Source: Pseudonocardia sp.
GTDB taxonomy: Bacteria > Actinomycetota > Actinomycetes > Mycobacteriales > Pseudonocardiaceae
DNA: 5,453 bases
Assembly (NCBI GenBank): GCA_030453005.1
Contig: JAKDLE010000242.1
Span: 1 to 5,453, forward strand
Direction of reading: 5' to 3'
Of the stretch, positions 1 through 5,437 are shown one piece after another. The notes under the pieces are model-generated. The model did not search any database, was not told the DNA's origin, and saw nothing but the letters and a program-made list of their open reading frames with translations. Each line of letters opens with the position of its first letter. Position 1 is the stretch's first letter. The position numbers and the translations under genes are program-made.

Positions 1-36
1 GATCCTCTACCGGGGAGGTGAGCGTACGTTCAGCCG

Positions 37-333
37 ATGAGAGCTGAAGCCGATCTCGATGAGGTTCGGCGCAGAATTGACCGAGTCGACCACGACATCG
101 TGCGGTTGCTCGCGACGCGTGAGCAGCTCGTCCGCCGAGCAGGCCAGCTCAAGACCGACACGCAGGCGGTCCGCGCGCCTGCACGCGTAGATCAGGTGGT
201 CGCCCGCGTGCGCGCCGCCGCAGACGAGGCAGGGGCGTCTCCCGACGTCGTCGAGCGCACCTATAGGGCGATGATCGCGGCGTTCATCGACCTCGAGCTC
301 ACCGTTCATCACGCACACCCGACGGATCCTTGA
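37..333 (+). CDS. Chorismate mutase-like protein (AroQ fold, PchB-like variant)
   Basis: This 98-residue protein has the length and helical pattern of single-domain AroQ-class chorismate mutases, which convert chorismate to prephenate in the cytoplasm. Seen: an opening helix with VRRRIDRVDHDIVRLL, then R28, K39 and a closing helix with YRAMIAAFIDLEL. R11, R28 and K39 fall at the same numbers as the substrate-binding residues of the E. coli enzyme. The loop reads VRAPARVDQV, where typical chorismate mutases have an Asp and a Glu (VRDPAREEE-like). The APxRV form is closer to PchB-type isochorismate pyruvate lyases, so the exact reaction is uncertain. The ATG at 37 is the first start after an in-frame TGA at 19-21. 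The purine-rich GGGGAGG at 12-18 lies rather far upstream (18 bases). The six codons before that TGA could be the tail of an upstream gene. No other aromatic-pathway gene is nearby. Confidence 0.85.
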   Translation: MRAEADLDEVRRRIDRVDHDIVRLLATREQLVRRAGQLKTDTQAVRAPARVDQVVARVRAAADEAGASPDVVERTYRAMIAAFIDLELTVHHAHPTDP

Positions 334-526
334 TAGAAGTCCCGAAGCCCGGATCGTGCCATGGACGGCGGGCGTTGGCCGCCCCGTTGAAGATCGAAGT
401 CCGTGTGCCTCGGCGATGTCCGGACAGTCCGATCAGCGGCTGAGCAGGTCCGTGAGGGCGTGGGCGGCGTCCGGTGCTGCCGTGCTCGGGCTTGGTGTGG
501 TCGGCTCACCCGTGACGACGGAAGCG
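334..526. other. Intergenic region, no convincing gene
   Basis: About 200 bases separate the mutase-like gene from the ABC cassette. Open frames exist on both strands, but none has a start with a ribosome binding site or recognisable protein content. A short perfect dyad, CGGAC-A-GTCCG, lies at 421-431 and could be a protein-binding site for the cassette; this is only a possibility. TTGATA at 330-335 resembles a -35 box, but no good -10 box follows at 16-18 bases. The promoter of the ABC genes is therefore not identified. Confidence 0.4.
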
Positions 527-533
527 AAGGAGG
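527..533 (+). promoter_or_regulatory. Ribosome binding site that decides the TTG start of the ABC ATPase
   Basis: AAGGAGG is a full match to the anti-Shine-Dalgarno complement and ends six bases before the TTG at 540. The reading frame starting at that TTG gives a standard ABC ATPase N-terminus. No ATG or GTG in the same frame sits at a usable distance, so the TTG start is well supported. Confidence 0.8.
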
Positions 534-539
534 TGGGGG

Positions 540-1409
540 TTGCTGCGGCTGGAGGCGGTGAGCAAGCGGTATGGGCGGGCTGCTCCGGTGCTGACCGGCG
601 TGGACCTCGAGTTGACGGCGGGCCAGGTCGTGGCGATCAAGGGTGGTAACGGCTCGGGGAAGTCGACGCTGTTGCGGATCGTCGTGGGACTGTCCTCCCC
701 TTCGACGGGCATCGTCACCGGCCGTCCGGCGAGCATCGGCTACGTCCCGGAACGGTTCCCACCGGACGAGCGGCTCTCAGCGGCGGCCTATCTGCTGCAC
801 ATGGGCCGTATCCGCGGGTTGACCACCCGGGTTGCATCGAGGCGCGCGGCGCGACTGTGCGATCGTCTCGGGCTCATCGGCGATGCTTCAGCACCGCTGC
901 AGCGGCTGTCGAAGGGCAACGCACAGAAGGTCGCCGTGGCACAGGCGCTGCTGGTGGCCCCGCAGCTGCTCGTGCTCGACGAGCCCTGGTCGGGGCTGGA
1001 TATCACCGCGCACGGGGTGCTCAACGAGCTCGTCACCGAGGCGGCCGGGTCCGGCGCCGCGGTGCTGTTCACCGACCACGGCGACGCGCTGACCAGCGCC
1101 GGCGCCTCCGTCGGCTACGAACTGACCGGGGGGCGCCTGCGGCCGCGGCCCGGCGCGGCGGGGCAGCGACACGTGGTGACCGAGGTGGTGCTGGCCGCAC
1201 CGGTGACCGGGCCGCAGCCCCGCCGTGTGCAGTGGTCGGCGCTGCCCGGAGTGCTCGACACATGCCACGAAGGCGACACCGTGACCGTGCGGGTCGCCGA
1301 CGAGCACCGCGACGCGCTGCTGCTGGCGGCACTTCGCCGGGGCTGGTCGGTGACGGAGCTGCGCCGGGCCGCGGCATCCGCGCAGCCACCGGGAAGCGGT
1401 GCCCGGTGA
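540..1409 (+). CDS. ABC transporter ATP-binding protein
   Basis: This 289-residue nucleotide-binding subunit would power the membrane protein encoded immediately downstream; the substrate is unknown. Motifs in order: aromatic A-loop Y11; Walker A GGNGSGKST at 35-43; Q-loop region GYVPERFP around 67-74, with Glu in place of the usual Gln; signature LSKGN at 123-127 instead of LSGGQ; Walker B LLVLDEP at 143-149 followed by the D-loop SGLD; and switch His180 in FTDHGD. The last 95 or so residues lie beyond the core ATPase fold and are rich in Arg, Val and Ala, as in several single-domain exporter ATPases with a C-terminal extension. Translation starts at TTG behind a strong ribosome binding site. 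The stop codon overlaps the next start (GTGA), so the two genes are probably translationally coupled. All catalytic motifs are present and it looks functional. The substrate cannot be read from the sequence. Confidence 0.93.
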   Translation: MLRLEAVSKRYGRAAPVLTGVDLELTAGQVVAIKGGNGSGKSTLLRIVVGLSSPSTGIVTGRPASIGYVPERFPPDERLSAAAYLLHMGRIRGLTTRVASRRAARLCDRLGLIGDASAPLQRLSKGNAQKVAVAQALLVAPQLLVLDEPWSGLDITAHGVLNELVTEAAGSGAAVLFTDHGDALTSAGASVGYELTGGRLRPRPGAAGQRHVVTEVVLAAPVTGPQPRRVQWSALPGVLDTCHEGDTVTVRVADEHRDALLLAALRRGWSVTELRRAAASAQPPGSGAR

Positions 1410-2062
1410 TCGCGCTGATCCACTTCCGGTTGTCGACCTTGCTGCACTCGCAGCGCTACCTCCCACCGGCGTTGCTGTTCCTGGCCGTGCTCGCCGTGGG
1501 CACGGTCAACAGCTCGGGGCCGCTGCTGCCGGTCTACGCGCTCTGCGCCGGGGCAGTGTTCATCTCCGCCGCGTGGCTGACCGTCGCCCTCGCCAACATC
1601 GAAGGCCCGGAGCACCGCGCGATCACCGTCATCAGCGCCGGCGGCTCCCGGGCCCCTCTGGTCGCGACCATCGCGGTCGCGCTGGCCGGCTGCGTTGTCC
1701 TGACCGTGGTGGGTCTGCTGCTGCCACTGGCCTGGGGGACGCACTCGCCCACCGCGGCCGAGCTGGCGGTCGGTGTCGGTGCGCAGTTGATCTGCGCGTG
1801 CGCCGGGGTCGGGATCGGCCTGCTGTGCTCGCGGCTGGTGATCACACGGCCGGGCTACTCGCTGCTGACCGCCCTCGCCCTGGTCATGCTGACCCTGCTC
1901 GCACCCGCGATCCCCCCGGTCAACCCCGTGCTGCGGCTGCTGTCCAGCGGGCGAGGACCCCACGAGCTGTTGTGGCCGCTACTGGGGTTCGCCGCCGTGG
2001 CCATCGCAACGCTGGCCGTGAGCGCAGTCCTCACCCAGCGCGTCGCGGCCAGGAGAACCTGA
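1406..2062 (+). CDS. ABC transporter permease, six membrane helices
   Basis: This 218-residue hydrophobic protein is the expected membrane partner of the preceding ATPase. Predicted membrane segments lie at about residues 19-34, 40-62, 85-109, 120-142, 150-170 and 189-210, and the protein ends in a positively charged tail (RVAARRT). Six helices, small size and the ATPase-permease order fit ABC-2-like exporter permeases, though no family signature is recognisable by eye. The GTG at 1406 overlaps the ATPase stop by four bases. The same frame stays open far upstream, but there it lies inside the ATPase gene and gives Arg/Ala-rich shadow protein, so the GTG is preferred. A homodimeric transporter with two copies of each subunit is the simplest assembly. 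The substrate is unknown. Confidence 0.88.
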   Translation: MIALIHFRLSTLLHSQRYLPPALLFLAVLAVGTVNSSGPLLPVYALCAGAVFISAAWLTVALANIEGPEHRAITVISAGGSRAPLVATIAVALAGCVVLTVVGLLLPLAWGTHSPTAAELAVGVGAQLICACAGVGIGLLCSRLVITRPGYSLLTALALVMLTLLAPAIPPVNPVLRLLSSGRGPHELLWPLLGFAAVAIATLAVSAVLTQRVAARRT

Positions 2063-2092
2063 CCGGCAAGCGCCGCACACGCGGTGTCCGGT
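2062..2092. terminator. Possible transcription terminator hairpin after the ABC cassette
   Basis: The outer arms ACCGG (2062-2066) and CCGGT (2088-2092) enclose an inner stem of six pairs (one G-T) around an ACAC loop (2071-2086). It starts at the last base of the permease stop codon and sits between convergent reading directions, a common terminator position. No T-run follows, so it would be a GC-rich hairpin terminator of the type often proposed in actinobacteria. Confidence 0.4.
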
Positions 2093-2124
2093 TGTCGATC
2101 CTTCTACGGGACGTCCTGCGCGCC

Positions 2125-2370
2125 CTACGGCTCCAGCAGTTCCGCGCCGTGCGACTCGAACAACGCACGCATGGCGACTGGACTGCGGTCGTCACTGGCG
2201 TGAATCGCCTCGACCAGCGCGTGCGTCCGCGCGCCCATGACCAGTACGTAGCGTGCGCGTTCGGGGTGGTCGTTCCAGAAGGTGTGCGCCGTTCCCCCAG
2301 GAACGATGACGGCTCCACCGGCGGACACTGCGATGACGTCATCGCCGACTTCGATCCCGACGCCAGCTGA
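2125..2370 (-). pseudogene. Cupin-domain protein, 3' fragment
   Basis: About 79 codons of clear cupin-type protein end at a normal stop at 2125. The second cupin motif, G(x5)PxG(x2)H(x3)N, is complete as GGAVIVPGGTAHTFWN. It is followed by a helical tail (ARTHALVEAIHAS, ending GAELLEP). The first cupin motif, which carries most metal ligands, is missing. The frame runs upstream into out-of-frame ligase sequence without a plausible start, so the gene is cut at its 5' end close to the ligase stop. Cupins of this style are small metal- or ligand-binding barrel proteins; the fragment does not allow a specific function. Confidence 0.75.
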
Positions 2371-2413
2371 TCTGCCGTCGGGGTCGCAGGGCCTCGTGGG
2401 TGGCAGGCGCAGT

Positions 2414-3104
2414 TCACGCGAGGACCGCGTCGTCGGGCGTTCGGTCAACACGTAGACCTCTCCAGGCGGCGTGCCGCAGCCGGCGGTCGTGGGTGAGCGT
2501 GTGGTAGACGACTTCGCCGACCAGGACCGGGCGGACCCAGTGCGCGGCGCGGGCCTCCGCAGCCGGGATGGGCTCGTCGAACGGGGACCGGTTCTGCGCC
2601 AGCGGGGCCAGGGTCCGGTGCAGGTGGTTGAGCGCGGCGGCGGTGAAGCCGGTGCCGACACTGCCGAGGTAGCGCAGCGCGCCGTCGTGATCGTGGGCTC
2701 CGAGCAGCAGTGCGCCGACGGTGCCCGTGCGGCGGCCCCGGCCGGGGGTCCAGCCGCCGACAACGACACCTCCTGGGTGGTGAGCAGCGCCGTCTTGATC
2801 CAGGTCGGGGAGAGGCGGCCGGGTTCGTAGCGGGAGCTGCGGCGCTTGCACACGATGCCCTCCAGGCCGTGCTCGCGGGGCGACCTCGGGGTCGATGTCG
2901 ACGTGCTGGGGCGGGACGGCCACCGCGGCCGCGGTGTCGAGGTCGAGGTCGTGGAGGACTGCGCGTCGCACGTCGTAGGGTTCGTCCAGTAGCCACCGTC
3001 GGTGGCCGAGGTGCAGGACGTCGAAGACGTAGTAGGCGACCGGGACCCGGGCCCAGCAGCTCCGCGTAGGGGCGCCGCAGCCGCATCCGCTGCTGCAGTG
3101 CTAC
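2414..3104 (-). pseudogene. ATP-dependent DNA ligase (LigC/LigD-ligase type), truncated and frameshifted
   Basis: Reading across three frames restores the C-terminal two thirds of an ATP-dependent DNA ligase of the kind linked to actinobacterial end joining and repair. In order: LQQRMRLRRPYAELLG; motif III as YYVFDVLHL; EHGLEGIVCKR (motif IV); WIKTALLTTQE (motif V, where the usual second Lys of WIKxK is Ala); then VVVGGWTPGRGRRTGTVGAL, LRYLGSVGTGF, ARAAHWVRPVLVGEV and RHAAWRGLR (motif VI of the OB domain), ending at the stop at 2414. Frame changes are needed near 3041-3051, 2874-2880 and 2767-2772, each in or beside a short G/C run. The adenylation lysine motif and the N-terminal part are absent. 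The natural-looking C-terminus shows that the 3' end is intact. Sequencing error could explain some indels, but not the missing 5' end. Confidence 0.85.
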
Positions 3105-3109
3105 CCGGC

Positions 3110-3270
3110 CCGTACGGCAGGCCGGTGATCGAGGACTACACACCCTCAGCCGGCACCATCTACGACGGCCAAGGCAACTACCTCAAGATCGGCTACTATC
3201 GCAGCGGTGACATCGGCCAGGAGGGCACCCTCGTCCACGATGACTGGGTGGTCGGGACGACCCCGGAATC
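3110..3270 (+). pseudogene. Orphan coding fragment, unknown protein
   Basis: Around 50 codons on the plus strand look truly coding: G/C-rich third positions, few Arg/Ala shadow runs, and balanced content such as EDYTPSAGTIYDGQGNYLK followed by IGYYRSGDIGQEGTLVHDD. The frame has no credible start. Upstream it enters the antisense of the ligase relic, and after about 3270 the protein becomes Arg/Ser-rich until a stop at 3371-3373. I do not recognise the family. It is probably the middle of a gene that lost its 5' end at the junction near 3105. It may once have continued into the membrane protein reading that follows in another frame. Confidence 0.4.
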
Positions 3271-3369
3271 GGTAGGGCCTCTCCGTTCGATGAAACGTGA
3301 CGCTCTGTCCCGTTCACCGCGTGGTGGGCGGTCCCTCGTAGTGGGCGGTGTCTCGTCGGTATTTTCCTG

Positions 3370-3528
3370 GTGACCCTCCTGATCCTGGGCCTGGGCGGCT
3401 GCCTCGTGATGTTCGTCGCGGGCAACGTGCTCGACAATCACAAGATGCGCTGGAGGGCCGCAACATCGGCCCCGGCCACCGTCCTGGTCCTTTGGAGCGC
3501 CCTGCTGCTCGTTGTCGGTTGGCCATGA
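3370..3528 (+). CDS. Possible small membrane protein, two helices
   Basis: The 52-residue reading starts at GTG. It contains two hydrophobic stretches, LLILGLGGCLVMFVAGN near the start and ATVLVLWSALLLVVGW at the end, joined by a short polar link (NVLDNHKMRWRAATS). The pattern of a two-helix hairpin is convincing as protein. No good ribosome binding site precedes the GTG, and no other start exists back to the in-frame stop at 3298-3300. The frame already reads hydrophobic sequence just before the GTG (CLVGIFL). It could therefore be the 3' end of the fragment at 3110-3270 after a frameshift, rather than a gene of its own. Function unknown. Confidence 0.35.
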   Translation: MTLLILGLGGCLVMFVAGNVLDNHKMRWRAATSAPATVLVLWSALLLVVGWP

Positions 3529-3659
3529 GCTGAGACTCGGGCCCGTCCCCCCACACCCCTCGGGGCCGGCGCGCCGTTGGCGCGCTCCCGCCTCACCCAG
3601 CCTGTTCACCGCACCCATACTTGACCTCGCAGTCAGGGCCTGCCGGTGATTAACGCGCG
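3529..3659. other. Non-coding stretch between plus- and minus-strand relics
   Basis: Apart from the hairpin at 3569-3585 and a small CCCC-TC-GGGG dyad at 3556-3565, I see no gene, RNA or repeat here. It lies between the stop of the membrane protein reading and the transposase remnant, where the two reading directions converge. Confidence 0.5.
3569..3585. terminator. Possible terminator hairpin
   Basis: GCGCGCC and GGCGCGC form a perfect seven-pair stem around a GTT loop, 40 bases after the stop at 3528. No T-run follows. Its position between convergent reading directions supports a terminator, but GC-rich DNA makes such stems by chance more often. Confidence 0.35.
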
Positions 3660-3817
3660 GGTTTGATGCCTGGAGTGAGGGTTGTTGTTCGGCCTTGGCG
3701 ATGGGACCGGTGCTGGTGCCGAACAGCTCAGCGAGGACGTGTCGGGGCAGGGCGAAACGAGCCCGGAGGGTTGACGGCGAGGAGCATCTCGGCGACGGGT
3801 GAGCGCGGGTGGGGTCC
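3660..3817 (-). pseudogene. Transposase fragment (N-terminal helix-turn-helix region)
   Basis: The minus strand reads SPVAEMLLAV and then, after a one-base frame change near 3775, TLRARFALPRHVLAELFGTS followed by TGPIAKAEQQ. This matches the N-terminal pattern of DDE transposases of the IS5/ISL3-like kind: a leader helix ending in LLA, then a helix-turn-helix with LAELFGxSxxTIAxA that recognises IS ends. The catalytic DDE region is missing. The reading decays after about 3690 and meets a stop near 3650. No terminal inverted repeats or target duplications are visible. The family assignment rests on motif memory, so the exact IS family is left open. Confidence 0.55.
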
Positions 3818-4075
3818 GGTGTAGAAGCCGCTGACGCGGCGGGCTCGCTCGACCTCTCCAACGAATCTGTCCCGTATCCCTGGATCTTCTTCGAGGAGAT
3901 CCGGACGGGGCACCTTGATGGCGACCGGTCGGCGCGTCGGCGAGTAGCCCAGGAAGACCTTTCCCATCCCGCCCTTACCGATTCGCGCGACGATCTCGTA
4001 CGGCCCGAGTCGTCGCGGCTCGTCAGCCCAGTGTCTGCACCGGCGGATGCTCTCACGGCATGCCCGGAGCCCCAA
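3818..4075 (-). pseudogene. Ser/Thr protein kinase N-lobe, truncated
   Basis: The reading is the start of a bacterial Hanks-type Ser/Thr kinase. LGPYEIVARIGKGGMGKVF is the glycine-rich loop (residues 32-40 of the open frame). VAIK gives the ATP-anchoring Lys54, and the C-helix region RFVGEVERARRVSGFYT carries the candidate partner Glu. The similarity stops at YT (residue 86), exactly where the transposase reading begins. The catalytic HRD and DFG motifs, the activation loop and any membrane or sensor domain are absent, so it cannot be an active kinase. The start is unclear. TTG at 4075 gives an odd Arg/Cys-rich leader, whereas GTG at 4049, one frame away, would give VQTL before DEPRRLGPY if one base were removed. 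It lies just downstream of, and in the same frame as, the coiled-coil gene. Confidence 0.8.
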
Positions 4076-4108
4076 GGATTCGAGCCGCTCGCGGTTCCCC
4101 CAGACGCC

Positions 4109-5389
4109 CTACTCGGTGCTCTTGCCCCGCCGGCGACGAGCCATCGGCGGCGGGGCGCTCGTCGCGGGCTCGCTCGGCTCGTGAGCGGTGTTGAACCGGG
4201 CCAGGACGGCGGCGAGCTGCTCGCCGGCTTCGCGGCGCAGCGCGGCCCGTTCCTCGGCGGCTTCGCGGCGCGTCGCGGCGAGTTCGTCGTGGTGGTCGGT
4301 GCGCAGCTGCTCCAGCTCGGCCCGTACCCGCTCCAGCGCGGCCCGGTCCTCGGCGGCGCGGCGGTCGGCGGCGGCCCGGTCGGCCTCGGCCCGGGTCTGC
4401 GCTGAGCCGGCTTCGACGGTTTGCTGCTGCGCGGCCAGCACCTGGGCGCTGGCGTCGCGCCGCGCGGTGTCCGCGGCGGTTTCGGCGACGGCCACCCGCT
4501 GATCCGCGTCGGCCCTGACCTGATCGATCTCCTGGCGGGCCTGCTCGGCGCGCTCGGCCAGCACCCGATCGCGCTCGGCCTCGACGTCGGCCCGCTGCTG
4601 CGCGGCCTCGACGCGAGCGGCAGCGATCTGCTCGGCGGCCTGGGCGCGGACCCGCTCCAGCTCGTCACCGGCAGCCTGTTGGTCGGCGACGGCCTGCTCG
4701 GCGCGCACGGTCTGCTCGGCCACCGCGGCGTCGGTGTCGGCGGTGATCCGGGCGACCTGCTCGGCGGTCTCGGTGCGCACCGTCTCCACCTCGCGCACGG
4801 CTTCCTCGGCGGCGTCGTCGGCTTGGGCGCGTAGCTCGGTCTCCTGCTCGGCGCGGCGGCGCTGCTCGCGGGCCTCGCGCTCGGCGCTGGCCTGCGCGCC
4901 TTGGGCCTCGGCGATCCGGACCTCGGTCTCGCGCTGTACCTGGTCGACCTCGTAGGCGGCCGCTTCGGGGTCGGCGACGGTGCGCGCGACTTCGGCGGCC
5001 CGGTCCAGGATCGCGCCGAGCTGGCGCTTCTGCGCGTCGAGGGCCTGCTGAGTCTGCGCGGCGATGTCGCCGAACTGGGCGAGCAGCACCCCGAACGACG
5101 CCCGCCCGTCGGTCACCGGCCGAACCGGCACCGCCTCCTCCTCCACCACCGCGCCGGTCCCGCCCACACCGGCGGCGGCGAGCTGGAGCGCGCGGCGGGC
5201 GGCGAACGCCTTGGCCCGGGTGTGCACGGGCAGCTCGCAGTACCGCGCCGGCGCCCCCGGCCCCCCGGTGCGCTCGATCGGCCGCCCGCACGCGAGCCCC
5301 GGCCCGGTCGGGAACTGGCACCCGTCCCCGCCCTCGCCGTTCCAGCCGTCCGGCCCCGTGGGCCGCGTGTCGTGCTGCTCGTCGCTCAT
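4109..5389 (-). CDS. Long coiled-coil protein with N-terminal Cys/His cluster
   Basis: The 426-residue protein has three parts. Residues 1-65 are polar and Gly-rich with C24-x9-C34-x16-C51-x4-H56, ending APARYCELPVHTRAKAF, a likely zinc-binding knuckle. Residues 66-100 form an Ala/Val-rich linker. Residues 105 to about 395 are nearly continuous Ala/Glu/Gln/Arg coiled coil with few helix breakers (for example EQIAAARVEAAQQRADVEA). The tail is Pro/Ser-rich and ends in a basic patch (MARRRRGKSTE). No enzyme motif is visible. Plasmid KfrA proteins and other partition or nucleoid-associated proteins share the design of a small DNA- or metal-binding head with a long coiled coil, but KfrA's usual N-terminal helix-turn-helix is not seen. 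The start is ATG at 5389: an upstream in-frame TTG at 5425 lies inside the -35 box. No ribosome binding site is properly spaced, which suits a leaderless transcript. Confidence 0.85.
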   Translation of the reverse strand: MSDEQHDTRPTGPDGWNGEGGDGCQFPTGPGLACGRPIERTGGPGAPARYCELPVHTRAKAFAARRALQLAAAGVGGTGAVVEEEAVPVRPVTDGRASFGVLLAQFGDIAAQTQQALDAQKRQLGAILDRAAEVARTVADPEAAAYEVDQVQRETEVRIAEAQGAQASAEREAREQRRRAEQETELRAQADDAAEEAVREVETVRTETAEQVARITADTDAAVAEQTVRAEQAVADQQAAGDELERVRAQAAEQIAAARVEAAQQRADVEAERDRVLAERAEQARQEIDQVRADADQRVAVAETAADTARRDASAQVLAAQQQTVEAGSAQTRAEADRAAADRRAAEDRAALERVRAELEQLRTDHHDELAATRREAAEERAALRREAGEQLAAVLARFNTAHEPSEPATSAPPPMARRRRGKSTE

Positions 5390-5396
5390 ACCCACC

Positions 5397-5425
5397 ACTA
5401 TATCGTTCCGTTTCGTTACGGTCAA
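5397..5425 (-). promoter_or_regulatory. Promoter of the coiled-coil gene, probably leaderless
   Basis: On the minus strand TTGACC (5420-5425) and TATAGT (5397-5402) are separated by 17 bases, close to the consensus for the main vegetative sigma factor. Seven bases (GGTGGGT) lie between the -10 box and the ATG at 5389, so the expected transcription start is at 5390 or 5389. That leaves no room for a Shine-Dalgarno sequence, and translation would start on a leaderless mRNA, a common mode in actinobacteria. Confidence 0.8.
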
Positions 5426-5437
5426 TACGTTACGTTA
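5404..5437. repeat. Tandem five-base CGTTN repeats over the promoter, likely operator
   Basis: CGTTN units begin at 5404, 5409, 5414, 5428 and 5433, with a degenerate unit (CGGTC) at 5419. On the minus strand they read NAACG. Three copies fill the spacer between the -10 and -35 boxes and two lie just upstream of the -35 box. A protein bound here would block RNA polymerase, so autorepression by the adjacent gene product or control by a plasmid-type regulator is a reasonable inference. An iteron-like role is less likely given the small unit. Confidence 0.6.

Noticed and set aside
429..540. Minus-strand reading that ends AAPDAAHALTDLLSR and looks like a protein C-terminus
   Set aside because: It is short, has no recognisable upstream domain and runs under the ribosome binding site and start of the ABC ATPase; chance is the simpler explanation.
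857..1405. Open plus-strand frame that extends the permease far upstream of 1406
   Set aside because: It lies entirely inside the ABC ATPase gene and encodes Arg/Ala-rich shadow sequence, while membrane-protein content begins exactly after the GTG at 1406.
1115..1963. Long minus-strand open frame opposite the ABC genes
   Set aside because: Its Gly/Gln/Arg/Asp-rich product has no recognisable motif and it mirrors two well-supported genes; high GC content makes such shadows common.
3196..4668. 490-codon minus-strand open frame
   Set aside because: It is a composite: Pro/Arg/Ser-rich shadow of the coiled-coil gene, then antisense of other relics. Only the short transposase stretch inside it resembles real protein.
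5390..5425. In-frame TTG at 5425 as start of the coiled-coil gene
   Set aside because: The TTG is part of the -35 box, and the 12 codons it would add cover the promoter itself; the ATG at 5389 fits the promoter position.
5404..5437. CGTTN array as a replication iteron set or CRISPR
   Set aside because: Units are five bases with no spacers, and the array is embedded in a promoter; no replication protein gene or DnaA-box cluster is visible.
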